Shown here piece by piece: positions 18,710 to 28,456 of a stretch of DNA of 64,000 nt. The stretch lies in contig JAKAWQ010000008.1 of the NCBI GenBank assembly GCA_021816925.1, forward strand, positions 1-64,000, given 5' to 3'. The first letter of the stretch is position 1. Each line of letters begins with the position of its first letter. This stretch comes from Pseudomonadota bacterium (GTDB lineage Bacteria; Pseudomonadota; Alphaproteobacteria; Acetobacterales; Acetobacteraceae). The position numbers and the translations under genes are program-made. Below the pieces are notes generated by a model that saw only the letters and a program-made list of their open reading frames with translations, was not told the origin of the DNA and searched no databases.

Positions 18710-20199
18710 GCGCTACGCCTTACGACATCCTGGTGATCGGCGGCGGCGTGAATGGTGCCGGCATCGCGCGCGATGCGGCGGGTCGCGGCCTGTCGGTACT
18801 TCTGGCCGAAAAAAGTGATCTCGCCGAGGGTACCTCGTCGCGCTCCAGCAAGCTCATCCATGGCGGGCTTCGATACCTCGAGCATTATGAATTTCGGCTG
18901 GTGCGCGAGGCACTGTCCGAGCGCGAGGTGCTGCTGCGCGTCGCCCCCCACATCATCTGGCCGCTCCGCTTCGTGCTGCCGCACGTGGGCGACATGCGGC
19001 CCGTGTGGATGGTTCGCCTCGGGCTTCTGCTCTACGACAATCTTGGCGGGCGACGTCTCCTGCCGGCCAGCCGCCGGCTCGATCTCCGGCATGCGCCGGA
19101 GGGCGATGCACTTAAGCTGGGGATCGACACCGGCTTTGCCTATTCGGACTGCTGGGTCGAGGACGCGCGGTTGGTGGTGCTGAATGCGCTCGATGCCGCC
19201 CAGCACGGTGCCGGTATCCGGCTGCACACGCGAATGATGACCGCGCGACGCGAGGGCGGTGTTTGGCGGGTGCGCTTGGCTATGCCCGATGGCACGAGCG
19301 AAGAGGTCGCGGCGCGCATTCTGGTGAATGCGGCAGGCCCGTGGGTCGAGCAGGTGTTGCACGGCATCGCCGGCGTGAGCGCGACTGCGAAGGTGCGGCT
19401 GGTCAAGGGCAGCCATCTCGTGGTGCGCCGCCCATGGACAGGCGAGCAAGCCTATATTTTGCAGAATCTCGACCGGCGTGTCGTCTTTCTCGTGCCTTTC
19501 GAACAGAATTTCGCCCTCCTCGGAACAACTGATTGCCCCTATGACGGATCACCCGAAGCCGTTGCGATCACCGCCGGAGAGCAGGATTACCTGCTTGCCG
19601 CAGCGAACCGTTATCTCCGCCGTCCGCTCGATCCTTCCAGTATTGTCTGCAAGTATTCCGGCGTACGCCCGCTCTTCGACGACCAGGCCGCCGATCCGTC
19701 GGCCGTCACACGCGATTACGTGCTGGTGCTCGACGCACCGAAAGGGGCACCGCCGCTGCTTTCGGTGTTTGGCGGCAAGATCACAACCTATCGGCGGCTC
19801 GCCGAGCATGCGCTCGAGCGCCTTGGCCGGTTTTTGCCCGCCCTTGGACCGTCCTTTACCCGTCGCGTGCCTCTACCTGGCGGCGATCTTCCGGGTGCCG
19901 ATTTTCCCGGCTTTGTTCGCGAGGTCGCCGCCCGCTTCCCCTTTCTCCCGCCGCAGCTTGCACACCACTATGCGCGGCTCTATGGCACGCGCGCCCTGGC
20001 GCTCCTTGAGGGTGCGCATTGTTTCACGGATCTTGGCCGACATTTCGGAGGCCAACTCTACGAGCGCGAAGCGGACTTTCTCATCCGCACGGAATTTGCA
20101 CGGACTGCGGACGATATCCTGTTCCGTCGCAGCCGCCATCACCTTCATCTAAGCACTACGGAACGGGAAGAGTTCACTCATTGGGTGGCAAGGGTCTGA
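18706..20199 (+). CDS. glpD: Aerobic glycerol-3-phosphate dehydrogenase
   Basis: FAD enzyme at the inner membrane that oxidises sn-glycerol 3-phosphate to dihydroxyacetone phosphate and passes electrons to quinone. The 497-residue protein opens with the dinucleotide-binding motif VIGGGVNGAGIARDAAGRG (about residues 8-26). Family landmarks follow: GTSSRSSKLIHGGLRYLE, VNAAGPWVEQV, KGSHLVV and SGVRPLFDD. GTG is the start, inside the aldolase gene. No glpF or glpK gene is present in the window. Confidence 0.96.
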   Translation: MSATPYDILVIGGGVNGAGIARDAAGRGLSVLLAEKSDLAEGTSSRSSKLIHGGLRYLEHYEFRLVREALSEREVLLRVAPHIIWPLRFVLPHVGDMRPVWMVRLGLLLYDNLGGRRLLPASRRLDLRHAPEGDALKLGIDTGFAYSDCWVEDARLVVLNALDAAQHGAGIRLHTRMMTARREGGVWRVRLAMPDGTSEEVAARILVNAAGPWVEQVLHGIAGVSATAKVRLVKGSHLVVRRPWTGEQAYILQNLDRRVVFLVPFEQNFALLGTTDCPYDGSPEAVAITAGEQDYLLAAANRYLRRPLDPSSIVCKYSGVRPLFDDQAADPSAVTRDYVLVLDAPKGAPPLLSVFGGKITTYRRLAEHALERLGRFLPALGPSFTRRVPLPGGDLPGADFPGFVREVAARFPFLPPQLAHHYARLYGTRALALLEGAHCFTDLGRHFGGQLYEREADFLIRTEFARTADDILFRRSRHHLHLSTTEREEFTHWVARV

Positions 20200-20683
20200 A
20201 CGTCGCCCTGAAGTGGGCCCCGGATTTGGGACCAGGGGGATAGTTGGAGGGTAGCCGCTCCATTGATAGAGGGAGCGGGGCATGACCAGGGCTGGCTTCG
20301 GTTGTCTGAACAACTTCGCGCGGAAGATAAGTGGCGTCCTGCCGGGGTTGGGTCAGCTTTTACAATTTCCGGCGTGTTCCGCCAGGATCACCGCAGCGTC
20401 TTCATGGCCGCGCACTTCCGGAATCAGATCCGCTTCTGGGGCATAACCCCGAGCTTCGCCTGAACCGGTGAGCCCGAGTCGTATCACGCCTTGGCTGCCC
20501 ATGCCTTATCCCGCTATCGTTCGGAGATCGGCTCTCGGTGGCCGTTCAGTGCCGTAGTTCCACTCCGGGCCGGGATCCTTTAGTCTTGGCATTGCTCAAA
20601 CCCCGTCCCGCACCATCGGTGTCGGTCCCGCCGGCTGGGACCACCCTGCGGGGCTCGTGTAAAGATGGTGGATTAACGCCTGC
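20200..20683. other. Intergenic region, possible IS-end remnant
   Basis: 484 bp between glpD and tRNA-Ser with no intact gene. The stretch GAAGTGGGCCCCGGATTTGG (20210-20229), followed about 55 bp later by an ATG, resembles the ends and leader of small insertion sequences. No transposase motif is readable, so this is only a hint. The rest shows frame breaks in all frames. Confidence 0.25.
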
Positions 20684-20777
20684 GGAGGGATGGCCGAGAG
20701 GCTGAAGGCGGCGGTTTGCTAAACCGTTATACGGTTGAACAACCGTATCGGGGGTTCGAATCCCCCTCCCTCCGCCA
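20684..20777 (+). tRNA. tRNA-Ser (anticodon GCU)
   Basis: A 94-base class II tRNA with an encoded CCA. The seven-base acceptor stem GGAGGGA (20684-20690) pairs with TCCCTCC (20767-20773). The discriminator is G and CCA ends at 20777. The anticodon GCT is at 20718-20720 within a GGTTT-GCT-AAACC arm. The long variable arm (ACGGTT...AACCGT) is typical of serine tRNAs, and GGGGGTTCGAATCCCCC forms the T arm. It reads AGC/AGU codons. It is immediately followed by a relic of a GlcG-type gene. Confidence 0.97.
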
Positions 20778-20859
20778 GTGCATCATCCCAACATGCTGGT
20801 ATCACACGATAATCAGGACAGCGCCAAAACCGCGTCCCTAAGAGCGTCCACAAACCCGC

Positions 20860-21127
20860 CCAAGACCACCCCTTCTGGACGCTCCGGCCCGGAACAGCGT
20901 CTGCCGTCATCGACCGTCTCGATGGCGGCTGGTCGCGCATCCCCGTCATGGCCAATCTCGTGGACCGCGGCAACCCGTACCTGATGACGCTGCGCGGGAT
21001 GGTGGCCTCGGAAGGCGGGTTGCAGCTGGTCCTCGGCGGCAAGCTGACCGGTGCCATCCGCGCGAGCGGCGGCACCTCGCCGCAGGACGGCGTGATCGCC
21101 GGAGCCGGCGCCGCCGCGCTGAAATAA
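20860..21127 (+). pseudogene. C-terminal relic of a GlcG/HbpS-type haem-binding protein
   Basis: Reading to the TAA at 21125-21127 gives a C-terminal piece that includes GNPYLMTLRGMVASEGGLQL and GAIRASGGTSPQDGVIAGAG. These resemble the last third of the GlcG/HbpS (DUF336) family, where VGAIGVSGGTxxQD is characteristic. The N-terminal part is absent and no start codon with a ribosome-binding site precedes it. It begins within 100 bp of the tRNA-Ser 3' end, so it may have been truncated by an integration or deletion event there. Confidence 0.55.
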
Positions 21128-21140
21128 TTTCGCGTTCTCC

Positions 21141-21521
21141 TCAGCTGATTTCCAAAAGCCCGCCCTCACGAACGGCGCGGAAGAAACAGACGCGATGCCC
21201 GGTGTGACAGGCCGGGCCCACCTGCTCGACGCGGAGCAGGATGGCATCGCCGTCGCAATCGAGCCTGAGCTCGACGAGCCTCTGCGTATGCCCGGAAGTT
21301 TCCCCCTTGCGCCAGAGCCTTTTGCGGCTGCGGCTCCAGTAGGTGGCGAAGCCCGAGGCAAGAGTCGCCGCAATCGAATCGGCGTTCATCCAGGCGAGCA
21401 TGAGCACCTCGCCGCTGGCGTGGTCCTGCGCGACTGCCGGAATAAGCCCGGTTCGGTCGAACCGGATCGCCGCGGCAAGGCTCTGCGGGAGTTCAGCCGG
21501 CATAGGCTGCAAGGACGGCAA
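21141..21521 (-). CDS. hisI: Phosphoribosyl-AMP cyclohydrolase
   Basis: Third step of histidine biosynthesis, opening the adenine ring of PR-AMP. The 126-residue monofunctional enzyme shows [11 protein letters not shown] near residue 40, [19 protein letters not shown] (substrate and metal region), [14 protein letters not shown] and the C-terminal metal-binding [11 protein letters not shown]. No HisE domain is fused. The start overlaps the end of the upstream PLP-enzyme gene by 29 bp, and a second Met 18 bp in would shorten the overlap. Other his genes are not in the window. Confidence 0.95.
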   Translation of the reverse strand: MPSLQPMPAELPQSLAAAIRFDRTGLIPAVAQDHASGEVLMLAWMNADSIAATLASGFATYWSRSRKRLWRKGETSGHTQRLVELRLDCDGDAILLRVEQVGPACHTGHRVCFFRAVREGGLLEIS

Positions 21522-22701
21522 GCCCGCGCTCGAGATCGGCGATCAGATCGGCCGGATCTTCGAGCCCGATATGCAGCCGGATCATCGGGCCGCCGAAATC
21601 CTTCTGCTCGGCCGTGCGTGTGACGAAGCCTGTGGTGGGCAGCGCAAGGCTTTCGAATCCGCCCCAGGACGCTCCGATGCCGAAGAGATCGAGATTGTCA
21701 ATCATTGCGCGGGTCGCCTCGGCGCTGAAGCGGGGTACAAAGACGACGCCGAAGAGGCTCGGCGCGCCCGAGAAATCACGCTTCCAAAGCGCGTGCCCGG
21801 GCGCTCCCGGCAGCGCCGGATGCAGCACGGAATGAACTTCCGGCCGGGCGGCGAGCCAGCGCGCCACGGCAAGGCCTGAGCGCATCTGACGGTCGAGCCG
21901 AACCCCGAGCGTGCGCAGGCCGCGGATGGCGAGCCAGCAATCGTCGGGGCTTGCATATTGGCCGAGCTGAAGGCCGGCCGTGCGCACGCACTCCCAATCG
22001 CCTTCAGCGGCAGTGGTGACGGAGCCGAGCAGAGCGTCCGAATGGCCAAGCGCATATTTCGTCAACGCCTGGATCGACACATCGACGCCGTAGCGGAAGG
22101 GCTGGAAGAAGTGGAGGCCCCAGGTGTTGTCCATCAGCACCTTGAGGCCGCGCGTGTGCGCCGTGGCGGCGAGTGCGGGCACATCCTGCATCTCGAAGGT
22201 GTGGCTGCCCGGGCTTTCGAGATAGAGCACGCTGGTATTCGGCCGGACCAAGGGTGCCAGCGCATCGGGGCCGATGGTCGGGGGGTAGAAGGTCGTCTCC
22301 ACGCCCATCCTCGCGAGCATGCCGGCGGCAAAGTTGCGTGTCGGGCCATAGACGGAGTCCGGCATCAGGCAGTGATCGCCGGCGCCGAGAAATGCGAGCA
22401 GCGGCGTGGTGATGGCGGCGAGCCCGGTCGAGACGATCTGGCAGCGCGTGCCGCCCTCTATCTCGGCGATCATGTCCTCAAGCGCGAAGTGCGTGGGCGT
22501 GCCGTGCGTGCCGTACACCAGCACCTGGTCGAGCCGCCGCTTGCCGAGTGCCGCGCGTTCGGCGCAGGAGGGATAAAGGACGGTCGAGCCGCGCACGAGC
22601 GGCGGATTGACGAACCCGTGCGTGCGCCCGCCGGCGCGGCCGGCGTGCGAAAGGCGAGTGTAAAAGCCCTGCGGGCGGCGGCCGGCGGTATCGTCTGGCA
22701 T
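21493..22701 (-). CDS. metC: Cystathionine beta-lyase-type PLP enzyme
   Basis: A 402-residue fold-type I PLP enzyme of the Cys/Met metabolism family. It probably cleaves cystathionine to homocysteine. The cofactor lysine sits in [14 protein letters not shown] near residue 205. DNTWG (PLP-ring contact) and [14 protein letters not shown] near residue 60 are also family-typical. A longer frame exists, but the Met of MPDDTAGRR is the better start. The gene lies between sseA (8 bp away) and hisI, suggesting one minus-strand operon alaX-like/sseA/metC/hisI. The lyase assignment within this family is likely but not certain. Confidence 0.85.
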   Translation of the reverse strand: MPDDTAGRRPQGFYTRLSHAGRAGGRTHGFVNPPLVRGSTVLYPSCAERAALGKRRLDQVLVYGTHGTPTHFALEDMIAEIEGGTRCQIVSTGLAAITTPLLAFLGAGDHCLMPDSVYGPTRNFAAGMLARMGVETTFYPPTIGPDALAPLVRPNTSVLYLESPGSHTFEMQDVPALAATAHTRGLKVLMDNTWGLHFFQPFRYGVDVSIQALTKYALGHSDALLGSVTTAAEGDWECVRTAGLQLGQYASPDDCWLAIRGLRTLGVRLDRQMRSGLAVARWLAARPEVHSVLHPALPGAPGHALWKRDFSGAPSLFGVVFVPRFSAEATRAMIDNLDLFGIGASWGGFESLALPTTGFVTRTAEQKDFGGPMIRLHIGLEDPADLIADLERGLAVLAAYAG

Positions 22702-22709
22702 GGTGGACC

Positions 22710-23561
22710 TCAGCGTTCGATCGGGGTGTCGGGGCGGCCGCCCCACTCCGTCCAGGAACCGTCATAGACGGCGCCCTGAGGAAGACCGGCAAGCGCGAGC
22801 CCGAGCGTCAGGATCGCGGCAGTGACGCCGCTGCCACAGCTCGTCACCACGGGACGGGAACCGTCGACACCGGCACCCGTGAAACACTCGCGCAGCGCCT
22901 CCGGTGCACGGAACGTGAAGTCGGGGTTGAGGAGTTCGGTGTAGGGAAGGCTCGCGGCTCCGGGAATATGGCCAGAGCGCATGCCCGGGCGCGGTTCGGG
23001 CGCGGTGCCGTTGAAGCGGCCAGCGGCCCGCGCATCGAGCACGAGCTCTCTCTCTGTGTCGAGATTCGCGAGCAGATCGCCGATCCCGCGCACGCGCCCG
23101 GCACGGTGACAAGGGCAGAAAACCTGCGTCCGCGGCGGCGCCGGCTCGCCGGACTCGAGCGCGCGGCCTTCGGCGCGCCATTTCGGCAGCCCGCCGTCGA
23201 GCACGGCGACATCGTCGTGGCCGAAGACGCCCATCATCCACCAGCCGCGTGCTGCCGAGGTAAGCCCCTTCTGGTCGTAGAAAACGACGCAGCAGGCGTT
23301 GCCGACGCCGAGCGCGCCCACGCGGCGAGAAAAGCAGCCCGGCGTGGGCAGCATATGCGGCAGGTCGGTTTGGTCGTCGGCGATCGCGTTGATGTCGAAG
23401 AAGCGGGCGCCGGGGATATGGGCGCGCAGAAATTCGGTGCGGCCGTCGAGCGGCTCGTTCGGCAGATACATCGTCGCGTCGAACACGATGAGGTCCGCCC
23501 GGGCGAGATTCTCCGCCAGCCACGCCGTGCTGACGAGGGGATGCATTACGGCTTCCTTCAT
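22710..23561 (-). CDS. sseA: 3-mercaptopyruvate sulfurtransferase
   Basis: A 283-residue two-domain rhodanese that transfers sulfur from 3-mercaptopyruvate to thiophilic acceptors. The catalytic loop in the second domain is CGSGVT near residue 240, the form that distinguishes mercaptopyruvate from thiosulfate sulfurtransferases. The first, inactive domain contains DATMYLPNE and HIPGARFFDI segments. Its ATG overlaps the stop of the preceding editing-protein gene by four bases (ATGA). Its 3' end is 8 bp from the PLP-lyase gene, giving a small sulfur-amino-acid operon. Confidence 0.93.
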   Translation of the reverse strand: MKEAVMHPLVSTAWLAENLARADLIVFDATMYLPNEPLDGRTEFLRAHIPGARFFDINAIADDQTDLPHMLPTPGCFSRRVGALGVGNACCVVFYDQKGLTSAARGWWMMGVFGHDDVAVLDGGLPKWRAEGRALESGEPAPPRTQVFCPCHRAGRVRGIGDLLANLDTERELVLDARAAGRFNGTAPEPRPGMRSGHIPGAASLPYTELLNPDFTFRAPEALRECFTGAGVDGSRPVVTSCGSGVTAAILTLGLALAGLPQGAVYDGSWTEWGGRPDTPIER

Positions 23562-24274
23562 TCGACGAGAGCAATCGCGACGCGACGGTTCTGCCGCCCC
23601 TTGTTCTCGATCTTCTGCACTGCGAGGCGCCCAATTTCGGCGGTGGAGGAGACGTGCGTGCCGCCGCAGGGCTGCAAATCGATGGGCGGTTCCTTGGCGC
23701 CGATGCGCACGAGGCGAAGCCGCCCGGTGCCACGCGGAGGCTTCACGGAAAGCGTGCGGACCAGATCCGGTGAGCTGTCGAGAAGGGATTCCTCGACCCA
23801 CTCGGCACGCACCGGATGATCGGCCGCGATCAGAGCCTTGAAGCCTTCCTCGAGGGCAGCGCGGTCGGGCGACTGGCGCAGATCGAAATCGAGCCGCGAA
23901 CGCTCCTCCCCGACCTGACCGCCGGTGACGCCGGCGCCCGGCAGGAGGCAACAGAGGAGATGAAGGGAGGTGTGCATGCGCATCAAGCGGTGGCGCCGCG
24001 GCCAATCGATCTCGGCCTCGACCGGTGCACCGGCGGGGGGTAGAGCCGCACCCGGAGCAGGAACGTGGAGGATGGTCTCGCCCTCACCCTTGATCGCCTC
24101 CGAGATCGGGGTTTCGCCGCCGTCCCAGCGGAGCACGCCGCGATCGCCCGGCTGACCGCCGGAGCGCGCATAGAAGACGGTGCGGTCGAGGACGACGCCC
24201 TCGGCGCCGACGCCAACCACGTGGGCCGCCACGCAGGTTGCGCGCGGGTCGGCGAGAAACAGCCGCTCGGTCAT
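23558..24274 (-). CDS. AlaX-type alanyl-tRNA editing protein
   Basis: A 238-residue free-standing editing domain related to AlaRS that removes Ser or Gly from mischarged tRNA-Ala. The zinc-binding HxxxH is RMHTSLHLLC near residue 100. The distal Cys/His pair is in LQPCGGTHVSST near residue 202. The N-terminal barrel region includes DRTVFYARSGGQPGDRG, shared with AlaRS. It overlaps sseA by four bases. Because AlaX proteins clear serine mischarging, its link with sulfur amino-acid genes is positional only. Confidence 0.9.
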   Translation of the reverse strand: MTERLFLADPRATCVAAHVVGVGAEGVVLDRTVFYARSGGQPGDRGVLRWDGGETPISEAIKGEGETILHVPAPGAALPPAGAPVEAEIDWPRRHRLMRMHTSLHLLCCLLPGAGVTGGQVGEERSRLDFDLRQSPDRAALEEGFKALIAADHPVRAEWVEESLLDSSPDLVRTLSVKPPRGTGRLRLVRIGAKEPPIDLQPCGGTHVSSTAEIGRLAVQKIENKGRQNRRVAIALVE

Positions 24275-24430
24275 CGTTATCCTTCCAATCCCGGCGCGGA
24301 GCCGGGAGTGATAGCACGCCGTTGCGTGAGGTCCAGGCCAGGCGCGCGTGGCTTCGCCTCATCGTGGCTTTCCACCCGCCCCGCCCTGCGCCAGAGTGCG
24401 GCCGGATATCACCCGACGGAGAGCAGAACC

Positions 24431-26405
<1,975 letters not shown>

Positions 26406-26469
26406 GCGCGCCTTGCGGGGGACGAGCGCCGCCGCTAAAGAGCCCGGCGGCCGTACCTGGAGCAGTGTC

Positions 26470-26706
26470 ATGAAGACTGGCATCCACCCCGACTACCACC
26501 CGATCACCGTCGTCATGACCGACGGGACGAGCTTCACCACGCACTCGTGCTGGGGCAAGGCCGGCGACACGCTGCGTCTCGACGTTGATTCGAAGTCGCA
26601 CCCGGCCTGGACCGGGCAGCACCGCATCATCGATTCCGGCGGGCAGGTGGCAAAGTTCAACCGCCGCTTCGCCGGTCTTGGGATCGGCCGCAAACAGCCC
26701 TCTTGA
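26470..26706 (+). CDS. rpmE: 50S ribosomal protein L31
   Basis: A 78-residue ribosomal protein. The N-terminus [12 protein letters not shown] and the C-terminal [20 protein letters not shown] segment are typical of L31. Only one Cys is present (THSCWG) and the CxxC zinc pair is absent, so this is the zinc-independent form common in Alphaproteobacteria. The stop at 26706 is followed by the 120-bp leader of the small heat-shock gene. Confidence 0.96.
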   Translation: MKTGIHPDYHPITVVMTDGTSFTTHSCWGKAGDTLRLDVDSKSHPAWTGQHRIIDSGGQVAKFNRRFAGLGIGRKQPS

Positions 26707-26744
26707 ACGCCTGACCCGGCCCGCCCATTTCGGCCTCGTGCGCG

Positions 26745-26826
26745 GTGCCCTTCGGGGGCCGCACGCAGCATCGGGGGCCGGCCCATGGGGGTGGCCCTGA
26801 ACCTTGCTCTATGCAGGAGGTTTGCC
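26745..26826 (+). promoter_or_regulatory. ROSE-like RNA thermometer in the hsp20 leader
   Basis: Just upstream of the heat-shock gene, TTGCT (26804-26808) faces the Shine-Dalgarno AGGAGG (26815-26820) across a six-base loop. The hairpin would pair C26802-G26820, C26803-G26819, U26804-A26818, U26805-G26817, then a G-G opposition at 26806/26816, a bulged C and U26808-A26815. That arrangement (UUGCU anti-SD with a G-G pair) is the known ROSE hallmark. A GC-rich stem-forming region with GGGCCGGCCC-like sequence lies before it at 26773-26797. Assignment is by pattern only. Confidence 0.5.
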
Positions 26827-27288
26827 ATGACCGCATTCGATTTCGCGCCCTTGTTCCGTACCGCGATCGGCTTCGATCGTCTCGCCCGACTGATGGATAG
26901 CGCCGCGTCCGAGAGCGCCACCTATCCCCCGTACAACATCGAGAAGACCGGCGAGGACTCCTACCGCCTGACCATGGCGGTGGCGGGCTTCTCGCCGTCG
27001 GATCTCGACGTGACGGCGCAGGACAACACCCTGATCGTCACCGGCCGCGCCGCCAACGGCGCTGCGCAGCCCGAGCTTCTCTACCGCGGCATCGCGGGCC
27101 GCGCCTTCGAGCGGCGCTTTGTGCTCGCCGACCACATCGTGGTCGAGGGCGCCGAACTGCGGAACGGCCTTCTGCACGTCGGCCTGAAGCGGGTCGTTCC
27201 GGAGCAGCTCAAGCCGCGCCGCATCCCGATCGGGACGGCCGCTTCGGCGGTTGCCAACGACCAGGCGAAGGCGTCCGTCGCAGCCTGA
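26827..27288 (+). CDS. Small heat-shock protein (Hsp20/IbpA type)
   Basis: A 153-residue ATP-independent chaperone that holds unfolding proteins in the cytoplasm. The alpha-crystallin domain spans about residues 35-130 and includes YNIEKTGEDSYRLTMAVAGF, LIVTGRA and the C-terminal GLLHVGLKRVVPE segment. The start FDFAPLFRTAIGFDRL matches IbpA-like proteins of Alphaproteobacteria. Translation starts six bases after a perfect AGGAGG that appears sequestered in a ROSE-like hairpin, implying heat-induced translation. A strong inverted repeat follows the gene. Confidence 0.95.
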   Translation: MTAFDFAPLFRTAIGFDRLARLMDSAASESATYPPYNIEKTGEDSYRLTMAVAGFSPSDLDVTAQDNTLIVTGRAANGAAQPELLYRGIAGRAFERRFVLADHIVVEGAELRNGLLHVGLKRVVPEQLKPRRIPIGTAASAVANDQAKASVAA

Positions 27289-27332
27289 CGCTGCTGCCGA
27301 GGGTTTCGGCCCTCGAGACTCCCACTTGAGAA

Positions 27333-27364
27333 TACGGCCCGAACGGTCACGCGTTCGGGCCGTA
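27333..27364. terminator. 12-bp perfect stem between convergent genes
   Basis: TACGGCCCGAAC (27333-27344) is exactly complementary to GTTCGGGCCGTA (27353-27364), with an eight-base loop. It lies between hsp20 (plus) and the NHL gene (minus), so it could stop transcription from both sides. No clear T-run follows on either strand, which weakens a classical intrinsic-terminator reading. Confidence 0.6.
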
Positions 27365-27443
27365 CGCGTTCGGGTGGCAGTTCTGTTCGAGCGTACAGTC
27401 AAAGCGCAGCCGGCAGGGGACCTGCGCAGATGCGCGTAAACGC

Positions 27444-28406
27444 TCACGCGCCCGGCACGACCTTGCGAAACTTCTGCAGGCAGCGAAGCCCGACGGGAGG
27501 CTCCTCATTCGGATGGAGACCGCGCCAGTTGGTCCAGGAAACTTCGCCCAGGTAGATATCGCCATGCCGATCGACCGCGATCCCGTGCGGGGCTTGGAAC
27601 TCTCCGGGATGAAAGCCCGCGTGCAATCCGCCGATGCGGGCGAGCCGCTTGCCGGTATGGTCGGTGATCGTCAGCCGCGGACCGAGATTCGGGATGTCGA
27701 TATTCACCGGCATGCCGGGCCCGAGTTCGCCGATGTAGCAGACGGTGCGGCGGCCAGGCGGCATGTAAAGACCGCAGGGCCGGTGCAGGTTGTTCCACTG
27801 CGTTTCGTAGCGGCCATTGCCGTCGAAGACCTGCACACGATGGTTCTCGCGATCCGCCACATACACCCAGCCGTCGGCATCGCAGCAAATGTTGTGCACG
27901 ATGTTGAACTCGCCGGGATCGGTGCCGGGTCCGCCCCACGAGAGAAGGTGCCTGCCGTCAGGAGCGTATTTGTGCACCCGGGCGTTGCCGTAGCCGTCGG
28001 AGACGTAGATCTCCCCTTGCGGGGAGAGCGCGGTGTGCGTGCAGCGGTGGAACGGCTCGCCGCTCATAAAAGGGGCTGGCTTGCCGGGAATGCCGATCGT
28101 GAGCAGCACCTTGCCCAGGAGCGTACACTGGCGAACGGTGTGGTCGGCATCGTCGGTGAGAAAGAGCGTGTCGTCGGGCCCGAGCGAAAGGCCATGGGCG
28201 CGGGGGAAAATCCCTTCGCCCCAGGAGCGGAGGAAATTGCCTGCGCGGTCGAACACGATCATCGGATGTTCGCTGCGGTTGAAGACGTAAACATTGTCGT
28301 CACGATCCACGCCGACGGCCCCGATTTCCTTGAACGACCAGCCGGGAGGCAGTTTCGCCCAGTCCTCCACCGGCTCGTATCTGTAATCGCCGCTGCCGAG
28401 AATCAT
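27444..28406 (-). CDS. NHL-repeat beta-propeller protein (peptidyl-glycine lyase-like)
   Basis: A 320-residue protein made of NHL repeats, recognisable as recurring segments such as GVDRDDNVYVFNRSEHPMIVF, ALSPQGEIYVSDGYGNARVH and CDADGWVYVADRENHRVQVF. The pattern is closest to peptidyl-alpha-hydroxyglycine amidating-lyase-type bacterial proteins. A catalytic role is unproven and it may instead be a binding or sensor propeller. No signal peptide is seen. It is convergent with hsp20 and separated from parE (downstream end at 28457) by 50 bp. Confidence 0.8.
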   Translation of the reverse strand: MILGSGDYRYEPVEDWAKLPPGWSFKEIGAVGVDRDDNVYVFNRSEHPMIVFDRAGNFLRSWGEGIFPRAHGLSLGPDDTLFLTDDADHTVRQCTLLGKVLLTIGIPGKPAPFMSGEPFHRCTHTALSPQGEIYVSDGYGNARVHKYAPDGRHLLSWGGPGTDPGEFNIVHNICCDADGWVYVADRENHRVQVFDGNGRYETQWNNLHRPCGLYMPPGRRTVCYIGELGPGMPVNIDIPNLGPRLTITDHTGKRLARIGGLHAGFHPGEFQAPHGIAVDRHGDIYLGEVSWTNWRGLHPNEEPPVGLRCLQKFRKVVPGA

Positions 28407-28456
28407 TGCCGGTGCCTCCTTGCTGCTGTGTCTCAGTAAGCGTGTTGCAAGGTGCT

